Below are positions 8,628 through 20,726 of a DNA stretch of 64,000 bases, in pieces. Within the stretch, counting starts at the first letter, position 1. Every line of letters starts with the position of its first letter. Where the stretch lies: the NCBI RefSeq assembly GCF_004331285.1, contig NZ_SJOH01000018.1, forward strand, positions 1 to 64,000, given 5' to 3'. Both the position numbers and the translations under genes were made by a program. The DNA comes from Acinetobacter sp. ANC 3781 (GTDB lineage: Bacteria; Pseudomonadota; Gammaproteobacteria; Pseudomonadales; Moraxellaceae). Below the pieces are notes generated by a model. The model saw only the letters and a list, made by a program, of their open reading frames with translations, was not told the origin of the DNA and made no database searches.

Positions 8628-9380
8628 ATGCTAAAGCATATTGAACAGTATATAGAAGTGAATGATTTCTTTTATCAAAAAGATGAAATTGTGGCGCCAC
8701 ACAGTTCTTTATGGGGTGATTTTAATTTTAGTCTGAACGGTATTCTGGAATATGAAATAGAAGGAAAAAGGTATCTGTCACCACCCAATTATGGTCTGTG
8801 GTTGCCACCAAAAACCGCGCATGCCTCGATCGCGCTGGATGAACAAATTACTCACTATGTCTGTATTCGAGTGCATCCTTACCTGTGTGAGCATTTTTCT
8901 ACTTGCACCAAAACTTTAAGTATTCGCCCTTTTCTGCGTCACCTGGTGCATGAAATTCTGGGACAAAAACAGCAAAACATAACCACGCCCCATTATCAGC
9001 ATTTATTACAGGTATTATTTGATCAACTGAAAACTGCACCTGCGTATGAGCATTATTTACCGCAAACCAATCATGTTTTGCTTCAGCCCCTATTACAGCA
9101 ATTGGCCAGTCCAGAGCTATTTCACAAAAGCTTGCAGCAACTTCTTAGGGATTCATCCATCAGCGAACGACATTTACTGCGTTTAAGCCAGCAGGAATTA
9201 CAGTTGAGTTTATCTGAGTGGCGCAATCGGGCCAAAATTTTATATGCGATCACCCAGATTCGCCAAGGCAAAACAGTAAAAAAACTGGCCTATGAATTGG
9301 GATATCAGCACAGTTCCAGTTTTATTGAATTCTTTAAGCGTTATACCGAACAAACCCCTGCACAATTGCGTGACATCTAA
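8628..9380 (+). CDS. AraC-family transcriptional regulator
   Basis: 250-aa regulator with an N-terminal cupin-like sensing domain (about 15-95; YGLWLPPKTAHA is the typical cupin turn) and a C-terminal pair of helix-turn-helix motifs (about 150-248), the second ending in YELGYQHSSSFIEFFKRYT, the AraC signature. AAGGA precedes the ATG. It is divergent from the EamA transporter gene with about 185 bp between them, so it most likely controls that gene in response to the exported compound. The ligand is unknown. Confidence 0.9.
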   Translation: MLKHIEQYIEVNDFFYQKDEIVAPHSSLWGDFNFSLNGILEYEIEGKRYLSPPNYGLWLPPKTAHASIALDEQITHYVCIRVHPYLCEHFSTCTKTLSIRPFLRHLVHEILGQKQQNITTPHYQHLLQVLFDQLKTAPAYEHYLPQTNHVLLQPLLQQLASPELFHKSLQQLLRDSSISERHLLRLSQQELQLSLSEWRNRAKILYAITQIRQGKTVKKLAYELGYQHSSSFIEFFKRYTEQTPAQLRDI

Positions 9381-9565
9381 ATTCTCATGTTATTAAATAA
9401 GTAACTCTTTTTGCAATTTGCAGCAGCTTACCAACAAAAACACCATAGTCAGCAGCCAGTCAGATATGCGACTTTACTTTTTGGACTCCGCCTAGTATGT
9501 GCCATATTTTTTAAATTTGAATGAATAGAATCAGGTTTAGTGATGTAAACCTGTGAGGATGCATT

Positions 9566-10117
9566 ATGAAAAAACGATTATTAGCTTCACTGTGTTTTGC
9601 CACTTTGGCATTAACAGCATGTGATAAAAAAACAAATGAAGCACCTGCATCGTCATCGACGAGTAGCTCAGCGGTATCTACTCCTGCTAGTACTCAGCCT
9701 GCAACTGTTGCCTTAAGCTCAAACAATGCTGCAGATATTAAAAACGATTTAAACCAGATCGAAACCCTCTCTACCAGCCGAACCCAAGAAGCTTCTGCTT
9801 TGCAAAATAAAGCCAATGAAGCCGCGCAAAAAGGCGATAAAGCTTCTTTAAATACAATTGTTGCAGAAATGAAAACCTATATTGGACGCTTTAACCAAGA
9901 CCTTGATGCTTTAAACCTGAAAAGTTCAGAAGTGGATGCATTACGTAAAAAAATTAAAGAATCCAATAATGTGGGTGTAGAGTTTTCTGAAGCAAGTATT
10001 GCCAATACCCCTGACAAGAAAAAAATAACCGAGCTTCAAAACCGTGTTGCTGCATTGCAAAAAGAACTGGTTTCTGAAACCCAAGCTTTGCAAAATAAAG
10101 CCAAAACAGCACCCTAA
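9566..10117 (+). CDS. Lipoprotein with helical/coiled-coil domain (paralogue 1)
   Basis: 183-aa lipoprotein: signal peptide with lipobox LTAC (Cys at about 19), a Ser/Thr/Ala-rich linker (about 25-55), then a mostly helical region rich in Ala, Lys, Glu and Gln. The segment LDALNLKSSEVDALRKKI (about 112-129) matches LTGLNLKSQEIDSIRQNI in the lipoprotein at 11531-12163, so the two are paralogues. GAGGA precedes the ATG. It is a single-gene unit with its own terminator at 10133. Function unknown. Confidence 0.8.
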   Translation: MKKRLLASLCFATLALTACDKKTNEAPASSSTSSSAVSTPASTQPATVALSSNNAADIKNDLNQIETLSTSRTQEASALQNKANEAAQKGDKASLNTIVAEMKTYIGRFNQDLDALNLKSSEVDALRKKIKESNNVGVEFSEASIANTPDKKKITELQNRVAALQKELVSETQALQNKAKTAP

Positions 10118-10132
10118 TCTAAGCTTGATATT

Positions 10133-10160
10133 AAAAAACAGGTCTATTGACCTGTTTTTT
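10133..10160 (+). terminator. Terminator after lipoprotein paralogue 1
   Basis: Perfect stem AAAAAACAGGTC / GACCTGTTTTTT with a TATT loop, 15 bp after the stop codon. It is symmetrical and can work both ways. Confidence 0.9.
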
Positions 10161-10273
10161 AATTCTTTTATCCCAAATAAAATTAATCTACAAATCAAAA
10201 TAAATGCTTGTCGATAGCGTTAATAACCGTTAAAACAAAACAGTGATTATCTCAAGTATTTAAGGACAATAGA

Positions 10274-10819
10274 ATGGGCCATTCCGTTTATGACATTCCT
10301 GTCAAAACTATTCAAGGCAATGAAACCACACTGAACCAATATCAAGGTAAAGTTCTGCTCATTGTAAACACTGCCTCTAAATGTGGTTTAACGCCACAAT
10401 ATGAAGGTTTAGAAAAACTATATAAGGACAAAAAAGATCAAGGACTTGAGATTTTAGGTTTTCCGGCCAATAACTTCCTGGCACAAGAACCAGGTTCTGA
10501 CGACGAAATTCAAGAATTCTGTTCACTCAATTATCAAGTAGATTTCCCGCTTTTTTCTAAAATTTCGGTTGCTGGTGAAGATAAGCATCCGCTTTATCAA
10601 ACTTTGACTCAAGCCATTCCAGAACGTACTGGTGAAGGGCCGTGGTGGAAAGATCTGGTCGATTATGGTTTAACACCGAATCCAAAACCGGAAGTGCTGT
10701 GGAACTTTGAAAAATTCCTAGTGAATAAACAAGGTGAAGTGGTGGCACGTTTTGCACCGGATATTACAACGGATGATGCCCGTATTGTTGATGCAGTGAA
10801 TGCCGAACTTGCCAAATAA
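10274..10819 (+). CDS. Glutathione peroxidase family (thiol peroxidase)
   Basis: Reduces hydrogen peroxide and organic hydroperoxides. The family motif NTASKCGLTPQYEGLEKLY holds the peroxidatic Cys37, where animal enzymes carry selenocysteine; the FPANNFLAQEPGSDDEI and WNFEKFLV segments supply the conserved Gln and Trp/Asn of the active site. The 181-aa length is slightly above the bacterial norm. Bacterial enzymes of this type usually draw electrons from thioredoxin rather than glutathione. It is a monocistronic gene with a terminator just downstream. Confidence 0.93.
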   Translation: MGHSVYDIPVKTIQGNETTLNQYQGKVLLIVNTASKCGLTPQYEGLEKLYKDKKDQGLEILGFPANNFLAQEPGSDDEIQEFCSLNYQVDFPLFSKISVAGEDKHPLYQTLTQAIPERTGEGPWWKDLVDYGLTPNPKPEVLWNFEKFLVNKQGEVVARFAPDITTDDARIVDAVNAELAK

Positions 10820-10835
10820 TTTGTAACAACAATGT

Positions 10836-10869
10836 AAGCATCTACATACCGTGTAGGTGCTTATTTTTT
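10836..10869 (+). terminator. Terminator after glutathione peroxidase gene
   Basis: Stem AAGCATCTACA / TGTAGGTGCTT (one G-U pair) with a 5-nt loop, followed by a run of seven T, starting 17 bp past the stop. Confidence 0.85.
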
Positions 10870-11028
10870 TATTATAAAAACAATAATTTAAAGTAATGAA
10901 AATCCATCTTCCCTACTTCATATTTCATCCTTTATTTTAATTATTCAATAACACGACGTTCACTATCTATCAATGACTTAGGCATAGGATGAACTTATCA
11001 ACCAACCGCCATATAGACAAGGTGAAGT

Positions 11029-11385
11029 ATGAATACTCTAGTCAAAGCAATTGTTTTATCATTTTCTACTGCTTTAGTTGCTGCACCTGCAATGGCTGCC
11101 CCACAAGATCATTACGGTCAATCTCATCAAGTTCAAAATCACCATAAAGCACCTGTTCAGCAACATCACCATACTGTCTATAAAAAAGCGGTCAATCCGT
11201 CACATGACTGGAGAGTGGGTCAAAAAGTCCCAACTCAATACTATAGTCAAAGCTATAAAGTGGATCACAAAAAATTTAAAAAATTGAGCAAACCCGGTAA
11301 AAACCAGCAATGGATTAAAGTGAATGGCGATTATGTGTTAACCAATGTCATGAATCATAAAATCATTAAAATTATTAGCAGTTAA
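11029..11385 (+). CDS. RcnB-like periplasmic protein
   Basis: 118-aa secreted protein: signal peptide ending at AMAA (about residue 24), a His/Gln-rich middle (HQVQNHHKAPVQQHHH) and the RcnB-type C-terminal domain (about 60-118: DWRVGQKVPTQYYS ... WIKVNGDYVLTNVMNHKI). RcnB in E. coli affects nickel/cobalt efflux, but the broader family is common in Acinetobacter without a defined role. The His cluster suggests metal contact, which is inference. AAGGTGAAG precedes the ATG. Monocistronic, with terminators on both sides. Confidence 0.8.
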   Translation: MNTLVKAIVLSFSTALVAAPAMAAPQDHYGQSHQVQNHHKAPVQQHHHTVYKKAVNPSHDWRVGQKVPTQYYSQSYKVDHKKFKKLSKPGKNQQWIKVNGDYVLTNVMNHKIIKIISS

Positions 11386-11402
11386 TTTCAACAATCTTAG
11401 TC

Positions 11403-11430
11403 AAAAAAGAGTGCTTCGGTGCTCTTTTTA
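11403..11430 (+). terminator. Terminator after RcnB-like gene
   Basis: Stem AAAAAGAGTGC / GTGCTCTTTTT with a TTCG tetraloop and two G-U pairs, 20 bp after the stop; A- and T-tracts make it bidirectional. Confidence 0.85.
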
Positions 11431-11530
11431 TACTTTAAAAATAAATTTGTTATCGCTTTGCAACAATCAGTTTTTTCTCCACATTTCGCCCTTATATTAA
11501 CAACCATTAAAGTAAAGATATGAATTGATT

Positions 11531-12163
11531 ATGAAAAAAATCATCCAAAATGTGGTTTCTCCTTTTGTGATGTTTAGTGCGGGTCTGTTATTGATTGGTT
11601 GTGAACAAGCAAACTCACCTGATTCAACAGAAACCCAAACTTCACAATCAAGCGAAATATCTGAACAGCCATCTAAAGAATCAGCTACAGAATCGGCAGC
11701 AACCTCTAAGGCTGAGCTGAAAAGTGGAAACATGTTTTATATCGTGCGTGACGTTGCAGATATGCAGCTTAAAGCCGGTGATTATGTTGAACAGCTGAAG
11801 CAAACTCAAAGTGAGTTGCAAACCGCAATTAATGATAAAGATCAACAGCAGCTGCAAGCTACTGCCAAAAATCTGCAACAGGAACTGACTGGATTTAATC
11901 AGGCATTGACTGGCTTGAACCTGAAAAGTCAGGAGATTGATTCGATTCGTCAAAATATTATGCAAGCCAATCAGCAAGTTTTAGCTACCCCGTTGTTAAA
12001 TGGTGATGTCGATTTAAGTCAGGTCGATTTCAAGAAAATTGAAAAACAGATGGGCAGCATTCAAATGGAAATGATCAAACTGGCTGGTATGATCATTCCA
12101 CAAGGTCAGGATGAATCAGATCAGAATGAACAAGACTCAAATGAACAAAACCAGGAAAGCTAA
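11531..12163 (+). CDS. Lipoprotein with helical/coiled-coil domain (paralogue 2)
   Basis: About 210-aa lipoprotein with lipobox LIGC (Cys near 25), an acidic Ser/Glu-rich linker and a long Gln-rich helical domain (about 70-165), then a Gln/Glu/Asn tail. It shares the LNLKSxExDxxRxxI block with the lipoprotein at 9566. A TTG codon lies 6 nt upstream in frame (11525), but the ATG at 11531 begins the MKKIIQ signal peptide and is preferred. Function unknown. The tail (DESDQNEQDSNEQNQES) is low complexity. Confidence 0.75.
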   Translation: MKKIIQNVVSPFVMFSAGLLLIGCEQANSPDSTETQTSQSSEISEQPSKESATESAATSKAELKSGNMFYIVRDVADMQLKAGDYVEQLKQTQSELQTAINDKDQQQLQATAKNLQQELTGFNQALTGLNLKSQEIDSIRQNIMQANQQVLATPLLNGDVDLSQVDFKKIEKQMGSIQMEMIKLAGMIIPQGQDESDQNEQDSNEQNQES

Positions 12164-12172
12164 TATTTCAAC

Positions 12173-12213
12173 CAGTTTCGACCCATTCAGCATAACTGGG
12201 TGGGTCGAAATTG
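12173..12213 (+). other. Long hairpin without T-tract
   Basis: A 13-bp stem (CAGTTTCGACCCA / TGGGTCGAAATTG, one G-U pair) with a 15-nt loop, 10 bp after the lipoprotein stop. No U-run follows, so it may be an mRNA-stabilising or Rho-associated structure rather than an intrinsic terminator. Confidence 0.5.
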
Positions 12214-12446
12214 ATCATTGATATTGTCTAGAGTTTTCTACACTGATATCTGCTTTCACCGTGCTATGAACGATTATCTCTGGTGCTTCTTTTAGAGTTA
12301 GACTTATTATAAAAATTTCATCATCTTTATGCATTCTAACTACAACTAAAATAGATAATTTAAGTCCTGTCATTCACGGTAAATTTCGCCATATCCTTCA
12401 TTGCATGATTTAATCAGGTCTCTCTTTCTAGTTCGCAGATTTTTTC

Positions 12447-12890
12447 ATGCAACTGATTATTTTTACTGGTGTTCAGGCTTCGGGTAAATCTTCTTTTTAT
12501 TTACTGAATTTGCATCACAGCCATTTGCGGATTAATCTGGATATGCTGAAGACCCGGCACCGTGAAAATTTAATTTTTGAAGCGTGTTTAGCCAGTAAAG
12601 CCAAATGTGTCATTGATAATACCAACCCGACAAAAGCAGATCGCGCACGTTATATTGAGCGTGCTAAAGCTGCTGGCTTTGAAGTGATTGCTTATTATTT
12701 TGAAACCGATTTAACAAACACTTTAGTGCGTAATAGTTATCGTATCGGTAAAGCCAATATTCCTGAAGTCGGGGTTCGAGCGACTTATAAAAAACTGGGA
12801 ATGCCAACTTTAGAGGAAGGCTTTACTGAAATTTACGTAGTGAAAATCATCGGTAATGGCGAGTTTTCTGTATTGCCTATGTCCTGCTAA
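12447..12890 (+). CDS. P-loop kinase-like ATPase
   Basis: 147-aa single-domain NTPase with a Walker A at the very start (FTGVQASGKSSF, 6-17), a DM/D-containing strand (INLDMLKTRHR, about 29-39) and VIDNTNPTKADRARYI (about 55-70). This layout resembles the kinase domain of polynucleotide kinases and zeta-toxin-like proteins. No antitoxin-like gene lies next to it, so a toxin role is not supported. The substrate is unknown; a small-molecule or nucleic-acid kinase is the best description. Confidence 0.75.
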   Translation: MQLIIFTGVQASGKSSFYLLNLHHSHLRINLDMLKTRHRENLIFEACLASKAKCVIDNTNPTKADRARYIERAKAAGFEVIAYYFETDLTNTLVRNSYRIGKANIPEVGVRATYKKLGMPTLEEGFTEIYVVKIIGNGEFSVLPMSC

Positions 12891-12910
12891 TCTTTTCTGA
12901 TCAATTGATT

Positions 12911-13204
12911 TTACTGTTCACGCCATGCTTTAAAAGCAGTTTGCATCGCTTGCTGTGCTTCAGGTTCGGCTAAACGGCTTTCCATTATGGAAAAATCACC
13001 TTTATAAGCTGCAGCAACCATGGATTTTGCTAGCTCCTGAATACCCGCTCGACCCTGCTGTTTATAAGTTTGAATTTCATCCTCTGTTAAAACCAAGTCC
13101 CAGCAAGATACGACTGAACTCATATCTACAGCAATGCCGAGATAATACTGTTCAAAGTCTTGGTAAAGTTCCCAAAAGTGGGCTTCATGTTCAATGAGGT
13201 TCAT
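12911..13204 (-). CDS. Conserved-looking small protein, unknown
   Basis: 97-aa soluble, helical, acidic protein (starts MNLIEHEAHFWELYQDF). I recognise no domain. It is convergent with the P-loop kinase gene (20 bp between stops). It does not extend into a neighbouring frame and has codon use like the core genes around it, so it is probably real. Confidence 0.6.
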   Translation of the reverse strand: MNLIEHEAHFWELYQDFEQYYLGIAVDMSSVVSCWDLVLTEDEIQTYKQQGRAGIQELAKSMVAAAYKGDFSIMESRLAEPEAQQAMQTAFKAWREQ

Positions 13205-13311
13205 AAGATAAAATTTGTGAATGGAATGAATTCAACTTAATACAGGGGATGAATAAAATATATGCAACTTTAGATATATCAATTAAGAAACTCATGCTTT
13301 TAATTGGGCAT

Positions 13312-13335
13312 AAAAAAACCACCCTTTCGGGTGGT
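13312..13335 (-). terminator. Terminator of the atp operon
   Basis: On the minus strand ACCACCC-GAAA-GGGTGGT followed by seven T, about 22 bp beyond the atpC stop. A textbook intrinsic terminator. Confidence 0.93.
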
Positions 13336-13356
13336 CTTTCAATCTCGAACCGTCTC

Positions 13357-13776
13357 TTATTGAGCGCGGTTTTTGATTTTGCGGATGGTTTCCAACTGAG
13401 CAGCAGTTTCTGCAAGAGCAGCCAAAGCAGCAGCAGAGTCCAAATCGCTCTTTTGATTAGCTAGCAAAGTTTCAGCATTTTTACGCGCTTCAAGAATTGC
13501 AGCTTCATCTAAGTTTTCAGCACGAACTGCAGTATCTGCAAGAACCGTGATGACATGCGGTTGAACTTCTAGAACACCACCAGATACATAGATCAACTCT
13601 TCTGTACCGTTTTCCAACAGAACGCGAATTGCGCCCGGTTGAAGCAAAGTTACCAACGGAGCATGGCCAGGCATAATACCCAACTCACCGCCAGCACCTT
13701 TCGCAATTAGCATAGTTACAGTGCCAGAGTACAAAGACTCTTTTACACTTACAACATCACATTGCATAGTCGCCAT
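13357..13776 (-). CDS. atpC: ATP synthase F1 subunit epsilon
   Basis: Part of the central stalk that couples rotation to catalysis and can inhibit ATP hydrolysis. The N-terminal beta-barrel is evident (MQCDVVSVKESLYSG ... GELGIMPGHAPLVTLLQPG, about 4-50), followed by the two-helix C-terminal part (about 88-135). The 139-aa length is normal. Last gene of the operon, 27 bp after atpD. Confidence 0.97.
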   Translation of the reverse strand: MATMQCDVVSVKESLYSGTVTMLIAKGAGGELGIMPGHAPLVTLLQPGAIRVLLENGTEELIYVSGGVLEVQPHVITVLADTAVRAENLDEAAILEARKNAETLLANQKSDLDSAAALAALAETAAQLETIRKIKNRAQ

Positions 13777-13803
13777 GAGAATCTCCTAAATTAGAGCAGC
13801 TAA

Positions 13804-15213
<1,410 letters not shown>

Positions 15214-15224
15214 TCAAAATAATG

Positions 15225-16094
15225 TTAAACGGCAGCGGCACCACCAACGATCTCAGAAATTTCCTGAGTAATCGCGGCTTGACGCAGCTTGTTATAAATA
15301 AGTTGTAGGCTCTTGATGATGTCACCTGCATTGTCGGTCGCAGCTTTCATTGCCACCATACGTGCAGATTGCTCACATGCGATGTTTTCAATCACACCCT
15401 GATACACCACAGACTCGATATAGCGAACTAACAAACCATTTAATAGCTCTTCAGCCTCTGGTTCATAAAGGTAATCCCAACCGTATGAACGGTTCAGATT
15501 CTCGCCTTCTTCAGCCGCTGCCAAAGGAACGAGTTGCTCAATCTTTTGATTTTGAGTCATGGCATTCACAAAGCCGTTTGATACAAGATAAATACGATCT
15601 AACTCGCCTTTATCATACGCATCCAACATCACCTGTACAGAACCAGATAACTGTTCAAGACTTGGAGCATCACCCACCTGAGTGGTTGCACCTAGCACTT
15701 TACCGCCGTAGTTTTTAAAAAACGAAACCGCTTTTTGACCAATTAAAGCAAATTGAACTTCAATTGACTGCTCTTGTTGCTGTTGGACGTGTTTAACCAC
15801 TTTCTTGAACAGGTTAATGTTCAAACCACCAGCAAGGCCACGATCTGAAGACACAATGATATAGCCAACGCGTTTTACCGGACGTTCAACCATATAACGG
15901 TGTTTGTATTCAGGGTTCGCTTGGACCAAATGAGCAATTACACGGTGCATATTTTCGGCATACGGACGGCCTTGAGCCATGCGCTCTTGCGCACGACGCA
16001 TTTTAGAAGCAGCTACCATCTGCATCGCACGCGTAATTTTCTGCGTCGACTTGATACTAGCTACTTTGGCGCGAATTTCTTTTAAATTTGCCAT
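15225..16094 (-). CDS. atpG: ATP synthase F1 subunit gamma
   Basis: Rotor shaft of F1. The N-terminal helix ([20 protein letters not shown]) and the C-terminal helix ([18 protein letters not shown]) form the coiled coil inside the alpha/beta ring, and [12 protein letters not shown] (about 78-89) is the conserved turn. The 289-aa length is normal. The gap of 88 bp to atpA is the widest between F1 genes here and looks empty. Confidence 0.98.
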   Translation of the reverse strand: MANLKEIRAKVASIKSTQKITRAMQMVAASKMRRAQERMAQGRPYAENMHRVIAHLVQANPEYKHRYMVERPVKRVGYIIVSSDRGLAGGLNINLFKKVVKHVQQQQEQSIEVQFALIGQKAVSFFKNYGGKVLGATTQVGDAPSLEQLSGSVQVMLDAYDKGELDRIYLVSNGFVNAMTQNQKIEQLVPLAAAEEGENLNRSYGWDYLYEPEAEELLNGLLVRYIESVVYQGVIENIACEQSARMVAMKAATDNAGDIIKSLQLIYNKLRQAAITQEISEIVGGAAAV

Positions 16095-16182
16095 ACGCTT
16101 AACCTAGTATTCGAAGGCTCTTTCAAGCCTCCGAAGGTTGATTCCGTGAACCAAGCCCACTAGCTTTTAGCAATTGCTAAAA

Positions 16183-17727
16183 TTAGTAAGTTTGAGTCGC
16201 TTTAAAGCTTTCAATACCAGCTTTGAATGCTGCTTCGATTTCTTTATCCCAAGCACCAGTCTCGTCAATTTTTTGCATTAACGCAGCGTGTTCTGAACGG
16301 AAGTAAGAAACAAGCGCAGCATCAAATGCAACGATTTTCTTCACTTCAACGTCAGTCATATAACCTTCGTTAGATGCATAAATTGAAACAGCTTGGTCAG
16401 CAATTGAATATGGAGCATATTGTTTTTGCTTCATTAATTCAGTTACACGTTGACCATGTTCAAGTTGCTTACGAGTTGCTTCATCAAGGTCAGAAGCGAA
16501 CTGAGCAAACGCTGCCAATTCACGGTATTGCGCCAAAGCAGTACGGATACCACCAGACAATTTTTTGATGATCTTGGTTTGCGCAGAACCACCTACACGA
16601 GATACAGAGATACCCGCGTTCACAGCAGGACGAATACCTGCGTTGAATAATGATGTTTCTAAGAAGATCTGACCATCTGTAATCGAAATCACGTTGGTCG
16701 GTACGAATGCAGATACGTCACCTGCTTGAGTTTCAATAATCGGCAATGCAGTTAATGAACCAGTTTGGCCTTTAACTTCACCGTTAGTGAATTTCTCAAC
16801 GTAGTCAGCAGATACACGAGAAGCACGTTCAAGTAGACGTGAATGTAGATAGAACACGTCACCTGGATACGCTTCACGACCTGGTGGACGACGTAAAAGC
16901 AATGAAATTTGACGGTAAGCAACAGCTTGTTTAGACAAGTCATCATAAATGATTAACGCGTCTTCACCACGGTCACGGAAGTATTCGCCCATTGTACAGC
17001 CAGAGTACGGAGCCAAATACAGCATTGCTGCTGGATCAGATGCACCTGCTGCGACAACAGTTGTATACGCCATAGCACCAGTTTCTTCCAGCTTGCGTAC
17101 AACGTTAGCGATAGTCGATTGTTTTTGACCAATTGCTACGTATACACATTTAATGCCAGAGTTTTTCTGAGCGATGATCGCGTCGATCGCCATTGCTGTT
17201 TTACCAGTTTGACGGTCACCAATGATCAACTCACGTTGACCACGGCCTACAGGGATCATTGTATCTACTGATTTATAACCAGTTTGTACAGGTTCATCCA
17301 CTGATTGACGCCAAATTACGCCTGGTGCTACTTTTTCAACAGCATCAGTTAATTTTGCATCAATTGGGCCTTTAGCATCAATCGGGTTACCCAAAGCATC
17401 TACTACACGGCCTAAAAGTTCTGGACCAACCGGAACTTCTAATACACGACCTGTGCAACGCGCTTTTTGACCTTCTTGAAGGCTTAAGTAGTTACCTAAA
17501 ACAACGACGCCCACTGAATCCTGTTCTAGGTTCAGTGCCATACCAAATAAGCCGCCGTCGAATTCGATCATTTCACCGTACATTGCATCAGCAAGGCCGT
17601 GAATACGCACAATACCGTCGGAAACCATAACAATGGTCCCTTCGTTCTTAGCGGTTGCGCTGGTGTCCAGATCGCCGATACGCTGTTTAATGAGCGCACT
17701 GATCTCGGATGGATTCAGTTGTTGCAT
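16183..17727 (-). CDS. atpA: ATP synthase F1 subunit alpha
   Basis: Non-catalytic nucleotide-binding subunit of F1, 514 aa from this start. Walker A is GDRQTGKT (about 170-177), and VSRVGGSAQ (about 371-379) holds the conserved Ser/Arg region with the arginine finger. The frame stays open to a TTG at 17742, but the ATG at 17727 gives the usual [11 protein letters not shown]-terminus and has GAGG about 9 nt before it. It lies 63 bp after atpH. Confidence 0.99.
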   Translation of the reverse strand: MQQLNPSEISALIKQRIGDLDTSATAKNEGTIVMVSDGIVRIHGLADAMYGEMIEFDGGLFGMALNLEQDSVGVVVLGNYLSLQEGQKARCTGRVLEVPVGPELLGRVVDALGNPIDAKGPIDAKLTDAVEKVAPGVIWRQSVDEPVQTGYKSVDTMIPVGRGQRELIIGDRQTGKTAMAIDAIIAQKNSGIKCVYVAIGQKQSTIANVVRKLEETGAMAYTTVVAAGASDPAAMLYLAPYSGCTMGEYFRDRGEDALIIYDDLSKQAVAYRQISLLLRRPPGREAYPGDVFYLHSRLLERASRVSADYVEKFTNGEVKGQTGSLTALPIIETQAGDVSAFVPTNVISITDGQIFLETSLFNAGIRPAVNAGISVSRVGGSAQTKIIKKLSGGIRTALAQYRELAAFAQFASDLDEATRKQLEHGQRVTELMKQKQYAPYSIADQAVSIYASNEGYMTDVEVKKIVAFDAALVSYFRSEHAALMQKIDETGAWDKEIEAAFKAGIESFKATQTY

Positions 17728-17790
17728 TGCGCTATACCTCAATCTTTTTTAAGTTCAGTCTTCTTCTATGCAGTAATTTTTGACAAAAAA

Positions 17791-18327
17791 TTATGCAAGA
17801 AGACGAGTCCGCATTTTTTCAAGCTTGTTAAGTGCAGAGTCATCTATCACTTGGTCGCCTGCACGAATAACCACACCCGCAATAAGGGCTGGATTAACTT
17901 CTACAGTTACATTTACCGCAGCGTTAAATTTTTTCTCTAACGCTTGAGCCAGTAATTGTTCCTGTACAGAAGTCACAGGGAATGCTGATTCAATCACAAC
18001 ATCCACAGTGTTGTTATTCTGTGATTTGAGCAGTTCATATTCTGTTTCAATTTCAGGTAACAACGCTAAACGATCGTTGTCTGCAAGAAGAGTCAAAAAG
18101 TTTGACACTTCTTGAGTTTGATTCTCACCTAAAACTTTTGCAAAAACACTGACCTGCTCAGCAGGAGTAAGCTCAGGGCGATTCAAATAAGCGGAAAATG
18201 CTTCGTCTTGCACCGCAGCACTGAGCACTTGTAACACATTCGACCAATTGTCAGTTGCACCTTGCTCAGAAGCGAAAGCAAATGCTGCTTTTGCGTACGG
18301 GCGTGCCAACGTCAAGAGTTCAGCCAT
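17791..18327 (-). CDS. atpH: ATP synthase F1 subunit delta
   Basis: Joins the peripheral stalk to the top of F1. 178 aa, with the N-terminal helical bundle ([15 protein letters not shown] at about 4-18) and the C-terminal [22 protein letters not shown] element (about 149-170; shown in part). It starts 11 bp after atpF and is translated in the same direction. Confidence 0.97.
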   Translation of the reverse strand: MAELLTLARPYAKAAFAFASEQGATDNWSNVLQVLSAAVQDEAFSAYLNRPELTPAEQVSVFAKVLGENQTQEVSNFLTLLADNDRLALLPEIETEYELLKSQNNNTVDVVIESAFPVTSVQEQLLAQALEKKFNAAVNVTVEVNPALIAGVVIRAGDQVIDDSALNKLEKMRTRLLA

Positions 18328-18338
18328 AATCGCCTCGC

Positions 18339-18809
18339 TTAAAGTTTAGCAGCCAGCTGAGTAAGCATGGCATTGTGAGCTTCCGCATCAACTTGCTGGT
18401 TCAGAATTTTTTCTGCACCAGTAACTGCCAAGGCAGCAACTTGTTGACGTAATTCTTCGCGTGCAGCATTGATTTCAGTGTCAACAGTTTCTTTCGCCTG
18501 TTGACGAATACGCTCACCTTCAGCAGATGCTTGAGTACGCGCTTCTTCGATCAATTGTGCACCACGACGGTTCGCTTGCTCGATCAATTGAGCCGCTTGT
18601 GCTTTTGCCGCATCTAATTCAGCTTTCACTTGAGCTTGCGCATCGGCAAGGTCAGCTTTTGCTTTTTCAGCAGCATTTAGCCCATCAGCGATACGACGCT
18701 GACGCTCACTAATCGCATTGATTAGTGGTGGCCATACAAACTTCATGCAGAATGCGACAAACATCGCAAATGCAATCGCTTGGCCAATCAATGTGAGGTT
18801 GATATTCAT
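18339..18809 (-). CDS. atpF: ATP synthase F0 subunit b
   Basis: Peripheral stalk subunit, 156 aa: one N-terminal membrane helix (about 5-25, [19 protein letters not shown]) and a long Ala/Glu/Gln-rich helix that dimerises along F1 (about 35-150). Only one b-type gene is present, so a b2 homodimer is expected. Confidence 0.97.
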   Translation of the reverse strand: MNINLTLIGQAIAFAMFVAFCMKFVWPPLINAISERQRRIADGLNAAEKAKADLADAQAQVKAELDAAKAQAAQLIEQANRRGAQLIEEARTQASAEGERIRQQAKETVDTEINAAREELRQQVAALAVTGAEKILNQQVDAEAHNAMLTQLAAKL

Positions 18810-18847
18810 AGCTATTCCTCAATAGTTTAATTTAGGAATTAAGCTGA

Positions 18848-19117
<270 letters not shown>

Positions 19118-19175
19118 TTACCCAATTAAATTAAAAATTGTACCCAACCATCTTATGATAGTTAGGCAATTACCA

Positions 19176-20054
<879 letters not shown>

Positions 20055-20156
20055 TCACACCTGGTCAATGTCAAATACTAAATAGAGTGAACGAACATCG
20101 CGTGCTGCCTGATATCTCGTCCATCTCCTAAAAAACTTTTCAATTTTTTGTTGTGC

Positions 20157-20555
20157 TTAAACCCGTTTTTGTAGACGTGACGCTAAAAAAGGAGCGACCC
20201 ACGACATGGCTTGAACGAGGATAAAACCACAAAACAACGCTGCCGCTGACAACGGTTTAACGTTACTTAAAATTAAAATGAAACCAACGATCACAATTGC
20301 AAACTTGCCCATCAGACCTCTATACATGTTCGAAAGAACCTGCTTTGAAGCTCGCGCACCTGCAGCTCGAAACGATTGCCAAGAAAAATAACAACTTGCA
20401 AGCCAGCACACCAACGCACCAAGTGCAGCGCTGTAAGCTGCAGTTGAGTCTTTCAGGACCCACCCTATCAAGGCTGAAACAGGAATCATGCATGCTTGTA
20501 AGATGACCAAAGCTTTCGCTAATCGTCGATCAATCATGCGACTAGTTCGGCTCAT
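20157..20555 (-). CDS. atpI: ATP synthase assembly protein I
   Basis: 132-aa membrane protein with four hydrophobic segments, first gene of the atp operon. AtpI assists c-ring assembly and possibly magnesium supply; it is dispensable in other bacteria. Identity rests on position, size and topology more than on motifs, as the family is poorly conserved. Confidence 0.88.
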   Translation of the reverse strand: MSRTSRMIDRRLAKALVILQACMIPVSALIGWVLKDSTAAYSAALGALVCWLASCYFSWQSFRAAGARASKQVLSNMYRGLMGKFAIVIVGFILILSNVKPLSAAALFCGFILVQAMSWVAPFLASRLQKRV

Positions 20556-20619
20556 TATTTATTCACTCACAGCAATCATGCTTGACAAGTTTAGCTGATG
20601 ATCGTTTTTAATCGCAGGC

Positions 20620-20648
20620 ATTATAGAGTTACACCCCTGAACATGCAA
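20620..20648 (-). promoter_or_regulatory. Promoter of the atp operon
   Basis: Minus strand TTGCAT (20643-20648) and a perfect TATAAT (20620-20625) with a 17-nt spacer, 65 bp upstream of the atpI start. No other promoter of this quality is seen within the operon. Confidence 0.75.
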
Positions 20649-20726
20649 TCTTTTCCCGACCTAAGTCTGGTTTTTTTCAATGATTAAGTTGCTTTGTTAC
20701 TAATCAATCACTGTTTATTTTTTGTA

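Noticed and set aside
12447..13204. Toxin-antitoxin pair
   Set aside because: The genes are convergent and neither looks like a known antitoxin; only the P-loop similarity to zeta toxins hinted at it.
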